Position numbers and translations under genes: made by a program
Source of the DNA: Rahnella inusitata_A
Lineage (GTDB): Bacteria; Pseudomonadota; Gammaproteobacteria; Enterobacterales; Enterobacteriaceae
Assembly: GCF_965118895.1 (NCBI RefSeq)
Contig: NZ_CBCPJJ010000004.1
Coordinates: 1-64,000, forward strand
DNA length: 64,000 bases
Reading direction: 5' to 3'
In this document: positions 59,712 through 64,000 of the stretch, one piece after another
How the letters are laid out: each line of letters opens with the position of its first letter
How positions within the stretch are numbered: position 1 is the first letter of the stretch
Notes under the pieces: model-generated
Seen by the model: the letters and a program-made list of their open reading frames with translations, nothing else
What the model was told of the DNA's origin: nothing
The model's database searches: none

Positions 59712-60644
59712 TCAACGTTCCCAATACGCCGGTGCTCCAAATTTCTCCACCAGAAAATCAATTACCGCCCGCACCTTAATCGATGCTCTGCGGCCATTCG
59801 GATACAACGCCGCTATCGTCTGCGGCTCCGGAGACGTCGACACCTGATACGAGTTCATTACATTCACCAGCCTGCCATCGCGCAGGGCATCGCCAATAAG
59901 CCATGTGGGAAACACCACCAGCCCCATGCCGTCGATAGCCGCCTGCGTCAACGTTTCTGCGTTATTGCTGGTGAGTGCGCCGCGCAAGCTGTAGGAGCGC
60001 CATTCCTGATCCGATTCGCGCAAGTACCAGCGCTGTGAACCGGCGAATCCTTTGAAGACCAGACAGCTATGCGAAGCAAGGTCAGCAGGTGTGGCGGGTG
60101 TGCCCGCCCGCGCGAGATAGGCCGGGCTGGCGGCGAGACGGAAGTTCTGTTGCCCGAGCGTGCGTGCCTGCATCGTAGAATCGGCCATCACCCCGATGCG
60201 GATGAGTAAATCCACACTGTCCTGCAAGGGATCAATAAAATCATCCGTTTGCATCAGCTCAATGTTCAGCCGCGGATAGTGGGCACTCAGTTCATGCAAC
60301 CAGGGCGCAATGTGCCGCTGGCCGAAAACGACGGGGGCATTGATACGCACCAGCCCGCCCGGTTCGCTGTCCTGCTCCTGCAAATCCAGCGCCGCCAGAT
60401 CCAGCTGTGCCAGCACCTGACGGGCATGATCGGCCAGCAGTTTGCCGGATTCAGTCGGGCTGACTGCCCGCGTATTGCGATAAAGCAGTTGCGTTTGCAG
60501 TGCCTGTTCCAGCTGTGAAATGACCCGGGATACCGTCGAAGGGGACATCGCTTCGCGGCGTGCGACTTCTGAGAAATTCCCGTGATCCAGTACCGCGACA
60601 AACAGGCGCAAGGACTGGATATTGATCTGGTTGAAGGTTTTCAT
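59712..60644 (-). CDS. LysR-type transcriptional regulator
   Basis: 310 aa. The start at 60644 (MKTFNQINIQSLRLFVAVL) is preferred; a GTG at 60704 extends the frame by 20 codons. HTH SEVARREAMSPSTVSRVISQLEQAL, effector domain with VRINAPVVFGQRHIAPWLHEL and FPTWLIGDALRDG. YafC/DmlR-like group. Divergent from two half-size DMT transporter genes, the likely target (about 100 bp apart). Confidence 0.88.
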   Translation of the reverse strand: MKTFNQINIQSLRLFVAVLDHGNFSEVARREAMSPSTVSRVISQLEQALQTQLLYRNTRAVSPTESGKLLADHARQVLAQLDLAALDLQEQDSEPGGLVRINAPVVFGQRHIAPWLHELSAHYPRLNIELMQTDDFIDPLQDSVDLLIRIGVMADSTMQARTLGQQNFRLAASPAYLARAGTPATPADLASHSCLVFKGFAGSQRWYLRESDQEWRSYSLRGALTSNNAETLTQAAIDGMGLVVFPTWLIGDALRDGRLVNVMNSYQVSTSPEPQTIAALYPNGRRASIKVRAVIDFLVEKFGAPAYWER

Positions 60645-60746
60645 CTGTGCAATATCCGCAAAGGTATTTTCCTTATTGTGCTGTTTTTCGCAAAGAAGTG
60701 CCACGCTATAGTCGCCGCTTCTTAAAATAGAGTGAGCAAGCTAATA

Positions 60747-61181
60747 ATGAATCTGATGTTAATTCCGCTGGTCATTCTGGCGGGCATGGGGCTTTCGCTG
60801 GAGGCCGGTCTGATCGGGCCGCTTGGGACAGAAGTAGGGCATCTGTGGGCCACGCTGAGCATATTTGGCGTCGGCGCGGTGCTGACCGGTCTGCTGGTGC
60901 TGTTTTTCAGCCCGCGTAATGCGCCGTCCTTTACACAACAACCTGGCTGGCAGCTGCTTGGCGGCGTGCTGGGGCCGGTGTATGTGGTCGTGCTGACGTT
61001 GGCGACGCCGGTGATTGGTATCGGTATGACGATGATTGCGATTTTGTCAGGGCAGGTGGCGAAAAGTGTCCTGATCGACCATTACGGCTGGTTTGGCACA
61101 CCTCATAAGAAAGTCGGTGGCGAGCGTTTACTGGCTTTGGTGTTTATTGTTGCAGCCCTTGTTTTGATTGCCTGGAGTTAA
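60747..61181 (+). CDS. Half-size DMT (DUF606/YdcZ) transporter subunit 1
   Basis: 144 aa from ATG 60747; a GTG at 60732 is possible. Four to five membrane spans (LMLIPLVILAGMGLSLEAGL, LGGVLGPVYVVVLTLATPVI, AILSGQVAKSVLIDHYGW). YdcZ family, usually encoded as adjacent pairs that probably work as a dimer. Substrate unknown. Divergent from the LysR gene, 3 bp before the second subunit. Confidence 0.85.
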   Translation: MNLMLIPLVILAGMGLSLEAGLIGPLGTEVGHLWATLSIFGVGAVLTGLLVLFFSPRNAPSFTQQPGWQLLGGVLGPVYVVVLTLATPVIGIGMTMIAILSGQVAKSVLIDHYGWFGTPHKKVGGERLLALVFIVAALVLIAWS

Positions 61182-61184
61182 CTG

Positions 61185-61637
61185 ATGTCTGAACTGATTA
61201 TGATTATTCTGGCGATCGTCGCGGGTGCGGCGCTGAGTATGCAGGCGGCGGTGAACGGTCAGCTTGGCGAGAAGGTGGGCGTGCTGAAAAGCGCCTTCCT
61301 GACCTTCAGCGTGGGCGCGGCGATTACCGCAGTGCTGATCCTGTTTCTGCAAACCCCTCAACAGGCAACCTTGCTGACCGTGCCAAAATGGCAGCTGGCT
61401 GGGGCATTGTTCGGTGTGCCTTACATCATCATTATGGTGACTGCGGTTCCACGTGTAGGAACTGCTGTGGCGACGGTGGCCGTGATTCTGGGACAGCTGG
61501 CGATGGGGATGCTAATCGATAATTTCGGCTGGCTGGATAACCCGCAGATCCCGCTATCGTGGCATCGTCTGGCGGCGATCCCATGTCTTATTATTGCGCT
61601 GGTGCTTATTTACCGCAGTAACAGGAAAACAGAGTAA
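61185..61637 (+). CDS. Half-size DMT (DUF606/YdcZ) transporter subunit 2
   Basis: 150 aa, starts with MSELIMIILAIVAGAALS; ribosome site GGAG seven bases upstream inside the first gene's end. Same topology as its neighbour, which it resembles around VNGQLGEKVGVLKSAF and VATVAVILGQLAMGMLIDNFGW. Likely partner of subunit 1. Expected to export or import small molecules under control of the divergent LysR. Confidence 0.87.
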   Translation: MSELIMIILAIVAGAALSMQAAVNGQLGEKVGVLKSAFLTFSVGAAITAVLILFLQTPQQATLLTVPKWQLAGALFGVPYIIIMVTAVPRVGTAVATVAVILGQLAMGMLIDNFGWLDNPQIPLSWHRLAAIPCLIIALVLIYRSNRKTE

Positions 61638-61654
61638 TCCCTCACGACCCGCGT

Positions 61655-62113
61655 TTATTGCAGACGCGGGTCAAATATCATCGGCTCGCGTTCTACCGAG
61701 GCCAGTAAATCCCCAAACGCCGGATGCTGCGGATTGAGTAAAACGTTAGACTCCGATGGCACGATAACTGACGGCACTTTCAGCCCGACATAGTCACCTT
61801 CCACCAGCCAGATTTCTCCCTGACGCTGTGTACTGTCCGGCGGCGAAGGGCTGCGCCAGTCTGCCGCCAGTTCTGAGACCTCCAGCGTGTCGAGCAAATC
61901 GTCCGGCACCTCGATGCTGAGCAGCGTGTAGGATTGCATCAGCATACTGGAGTGGATGTGCACCAGCATTTCCAGAATCGCCAGCGACTGACTACCTGCC
62001 AGATAAACCACCGGTCTGCCGGGCGGATTCCATCGGCCGCCATAAATCTGAGCGCCGGTGCCCGACCACGCGGTGCCCAAATGCTTTGTCTTGGTGATAC
62101 GGAACAGTTTCAA
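61655..62113 (-). CDS. RES-domain toxin (NAD+-consuming)
   Basis: 152 aa. RES fold with Arg27 (YGGRWNPPG), Tyr37 (VVYLAGS) and Glu48 (LAILEML), the Arg-Tyr-Glu spacing of Pseudomonas putida RES (31, 41, 52). RES toxins degrade NAD+ by phosphorolysis or hydrolysis. Overlaps its antitoxin gene by 4 bp (ATGA), the normal antitoxin-first order. Confidence 0.93.
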   Translation of the reverse strand: MKLFRITKTKHLGTAWSGTGAQIYGGRWNPPGRPVVYLAGSQSLAILEMLVHIHSSMLMQSYTLLSIEVPDDLLDTLEVSELAADWRSPSPPDSTQRQGEIWLVEGDYVGLKVPSVIVPSESNVLLNPQHPAFGDLLASVEREPMIFDPRLQ

Positions 62114-62574
62114 CTAAATACCCCGTATTCAAGACGCCCGATCAGCCGGTTGACTTCCACGGCTCCCGCTTCTGACGAAAGCAGTTCCAGCGGGCGCGAA
62201 CCGGCCAGCGCCGGAGCAGGGCGGGTTATCCATTCCAGTGCCGCCATACGGTCACCTTCAAACAAATCTGTGGCTGCATCAATGGTGCGTACCAGACGCG
62301 CGACCCGTTCACTCTCATCACTTTTCAGTAATCCGTTACCGGCTTTTCGCCGTGCAAAATTGCGCTCGTTAATGCCCATTACTTCCAGTAATACCATCTT
62401 CGGCCATCCCAGCTCATCGTTAAGACGACTGATACTATCAACCGGAAAACCCTTTTGTATGGCATTAATCAAACTGATTCCGCTACTTGCGGGAAGCCCC
62501 GCAGATTGCCAAAGCGGCGTTGCAGGTTGGTGCAAAGGGCTGGAAGACAGCCCAGAAAATTTCGTGTTCATCAT
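62110..62574 (-). CDS. Xre/MbcA/ParS antitoxin of the RES toxin
   Basis: 154 aa from ATG 62574; a second ATG at 62571 lies at the better distance from GGAGG. DUF2384/ParS C-terminal domain (AAATDLFEGDRMAALEWITRPAPALAG, in parts TDLFEGDRMAALEWI and RPLELLSSEAG) that inserts into the toxin active site. N-terminal HTH region ...MGINERNFARRKAG. Autorepressor of the pair by analogy with RES-Xre systems; palindrome at 62594. Confidence 0.92.
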   Translation of the reverse strand: MMNTKFSGLSSSPLHQPATPLWQSAGLPASSGISLINAIQKGFPVDSISRLNDELGWPKMVLLEVMGINERNFARRKAGNGLLKSDESERVARLVRTIDAATDLFEGDRMAALEWITRPAPALAGSRPLELLSSEAGAVEVNRLIGRLEYGVFS

Positions 62575-62593
62575 GTGCGCCTCCGTACCGTTA

Positions 62594-62619
62594 ATTGTCA
62601 TAATTATAGCATGACAAAT
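62594..62619 (-). promoter_or_regulatory. Promoter and operator of the RES-Xre operon
   Basis: Inverted arms ATTGTCAT (62594-62601) and ATGACAAAT (62611-62619) enclose a consensus -10 TATAAT on the minus strand (62603-62608), so binding would occlude the promoter. About 20-45 bp upstream of the antitoxin start, consistent with autorepression. Confidence 0.75.
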
Positions 62620-62921
62620 AACGATTGATGAATAATCGCACGGGTGTTTTTTTCGCTCTCCATCGCGTGAATGAAATCGTTCTGAAACATATATGTGATC
62701 AACGTCACATTGGGGATGTATCAGAATGAAACACAAATTGACAAACCTTGACCAAATCTATTTATTAGCTAAGAAAAGTTAACTCTTGTAGGAAGTAGCT
62801 GGTAATTGCATGTTCTTTGAACTATGTGCAGCAATCGGTTGCGGATCACAGTTTTAGGGTTTGATATATGCAACGTCTGAAAGTGGCAAGGCGTTGTTCC
62901 TCCCCCGCTTCTGGTAAAAAT
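62620..62921. other. Promoter region of tsx
   Basis: Contains the CRP site described separately. The remainder is AT-rich; CytR and DeoR sites expected from E. coli tsx could not be set by eye. An ATG at 62868 opens a longer frame but Tsx should begin at 62922. Confidence 0.5.
62694..62709. promoter_or_regulatory. CRP binding site upstream of tsx
   Basis: TGTGATCAACGTCACA, exact TGTGA-N6-TCACA. Consistent with cAMP-CRP and CytR control of tsx in E. coli. 213 bp before the start codon. Confidence 0.85.
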
Positions 62922-63809
62922 ATGAAAAATAAAATTATTGCAGCAGGCGCTTTGATGGCTTTGTCCTACAGCGCGACCGTGCTCGCTGATGATAGCAAGG
63001 GCGAATTTGTTTCTGACTGGTGGCACCAGAGTGTAAACGTTGTAGGTAGCGCTGATACCCGTTTCGGGCCAACGATTCGTAACGACGTTTATCTTGAATA
63101 TGAAGCGTTTGCGCACAAAGACTGGTTTGATTTCTATGGCTACATCGATATCCCTAAAACCTTCGGTGCGGGTAACGGCAACGATACCGGTATCTGGGAT
63201 AAAAACGGTTCTCCGATGTTTATGGAGATCGAACCTCGCTTCTCCATTGATAAGCTGACCGGCACTGACCTGAGCTTTGGTCCGTTCAAAGAATGGTACT
63301 TCGCCAACAACTATATCTACGATATGGGCCCGGACAGCGATAACCGTCAGAACACCTGGTACATGGGTCTTGGCACCGATATCAACACCGGTTTGCCGAT
63401 GAGCCTGTCTCTGAACGTTTATGCAAAATACCAGTGGGAAAACTACAGCGCGGCTAACGAAAACAGCTGGGACGGTTACCGTTTCAAAGTGAAATATTTC
63501 GTTCCGTTGACTGAAATGTGGGGCGGCAACCTGAGCTACATCGGGTTCACCAACTTTGACTGGGGCTCTTCACTGGGCGATGACGATTTCCGTGACCTGA
63601 ACGGCCAAAAAGCCCGTTCTAACAACTCTATCGCCTCCAGCCATATCCTGGCGCTGAACTACACACACTGGCATTACTCGTTCGTGGCGCGTTACTTCCA
63701 CAACGGCGGCCAGTGGGCTGACGGCGCTGAGCTAAACTTTGGTAACGGTAATTTCGAAGTGAAATCTACCGGCTGGGGTTACTACGGCGTGATCGGTTAC
63801 AGCTTCTGA
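62922..63809 (+). CDS. tsx: Tsx, nucleoside-specific outer-membrane channel
   Basis: 295 aa (E. coli 294). The start MKNKIIAAGALMALSYSAT matches; signal peptide ends around residue 22 (TVLA). 12-strand barrel; blocks WWHQSVNVVGSADTRFGP, YLEYEAFAHKDWFDFYGYID, FSIDKLTGTDLSFGPFKEWY and C-terminal ...GVIGYSF are Tsx-specific. Channel for nucleosides and, in E. coli, receptor for phage T6 and colicin K. Weak ribosome site. Confidence 0.96.
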   Translation: MKNKIIAAGALMALSYSATVLADDSKGEFVSDWWHQSVNVVGSADTRFGPTIRNDVYLEYEAFAHKDWFDFYGYIDIPKTFGAGNGNDTGIWDKNGSPMFMEIEPRFSIDKLTGTDLSFGPFKEWYFANNYIYDMGPDSDNRQNTWYMGLGTDINTGLPMSLSLNVYAKYQWENYSAANENSWDGYRFKVKYFVPLTEMWGGNLSYIGFTNFDWGSSLGDDDFRDLNGQKARSNNSIASSHILALNYTHWHYSFVARYFHNGGQWADGAELNFGNGNFEVKSTGWGYYGVIGYSF

Positions 63810-63826
63810 TATCCGAAGTTGTATTG

Positions 63827-63853
63827 GAAAACCCGGCCGAGGCCGGGTTTTTT
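63827..63853 (+). terminator. tsx terminator
   Basis: AAAACCCGGCC / GGCCGGGTTTT stem (63828-63838 with 63841-63851) with a GA loop and T tail. Confidence 0.95.
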
Positions 63854-63888
63854 ACGTTTATCCTCCTGACCTCTTTAAGGTATGGCCA

Positions 63889-63914
63889 ATTGTTTTACTA
63901 TTGTGTAAAACAAT
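63889..63914. promoter_or_regulatory. Palindrome upstream of the last gene
   Basis: Perfect 10-bp arms ATTGTTTTAC (63889-63898) and GTAAAACAAT (63905-63914) around TATTGT, about 60 bp before the start of the last gene. Likely an operator; regulator unknown. Confidence 0.55.
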
Positions 63915-63972
63915 GACGCATTCATTATGGCGTTTGCTCTTTATTTCTATGCCAAACTCAGGAGTGATTTTC

Positions 63973-64000
63973 ATGAAGAAATACGCAGTAGTTTTGATGC
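63973..64000 (+). CDS. Start of a gene cut by the window edge
   Basis: Only nine codons and one base, MKKYAVVLM..., preceded by AGGAG eight bases upstream. The basic then hydrophobic beginning suggests a signal peptide. Too short to name. Confidence 0.6.

Overview
The window reads as chromosomal DNA of an enteric gammaproteobacterium (Enterobacterales). Many genes match Escherichia coli proteins closely, often in E. coli order: ybhC-ybhB, ybiO, glnHPQ-dps-rhtA-ompX, dinG-ybiB, nfo-yeiH-yeiE-lysP-cirA and tsx. These blocks are shuffled and interspersed with genes E. coli lacks at these places. My best guess is the Yersiniaceae side of the order (Rahnella, Ewingella or Rouxiella type); this is inference from gene content, not a database result.

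Layout. 0-7 kb: ybhC (cut by the left edge), ybhB, a DJ-1/PfpI protein, a curA-like reductase, aphA, and a sugar ABC transporter (permease plus double ATPase) with no binding protein beside it. 7-13 kb: yjdM, an M3 peptidase, a flavin reductase-like protein, rlmF, and a soluble PAS-PAS chemoreceptor. 13-25 kb: ybiO, glnQPH behind a sigma-54/NtrC promoter, a small zinc-finger gene, dps, a fasciclin / ECF sigma / anti-sigma operon, rhtA and ompX. 25-33 kb: an exported redox operon (DUF5666-like protein, cytochrome b, Tat-type molybdopterin lipoprotein) divergent from a two-component system across a CusR/HprR-like palindrome, then eptB, a membrane EEP-fold protein and a broken LysR gene. 33-43 kb: an orphan leuCD pair, a haloacetate dehalogenase-like hydrolase, the choline/glycine-betaine cluster betT / betIBA with its operator, and elaA. 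43-50 kb: an e(P4)-type phosphatase lipoprotein, a general porin, dinG, ybiB, nfo. 50-60 kb: yeiH, yeiE, lysP, a Fur-boxed siderophore ABC transporter inserted before cirA. 60-64 kb: a LysR regulator divergent from two half-size DMT transporters, a RES-Xre toxin-antitoxin pair, tsx with a CRP site, and the first codons of another exported protein.

The most unusual signal lies between the genes. A family of long (about 0.26-0.63 kb) intergenic elements occurs at 12.9-13.5 kb, 15.9-16.2 kb and 42.9-43.5 kb, with a small fragment near 6.8 kb. The two full copies are built from two related GC-rich modules in inverted orientation around an AT-rich centre, and end in a long perfect hairpin. The stem sequence of that hairpin differs between copies while pairing is kept. 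The third copy is a half element. I do not recognise the family as ERIC, REP/BIME or an IS. No rRNA, tRNA or CRISPR array was seen.
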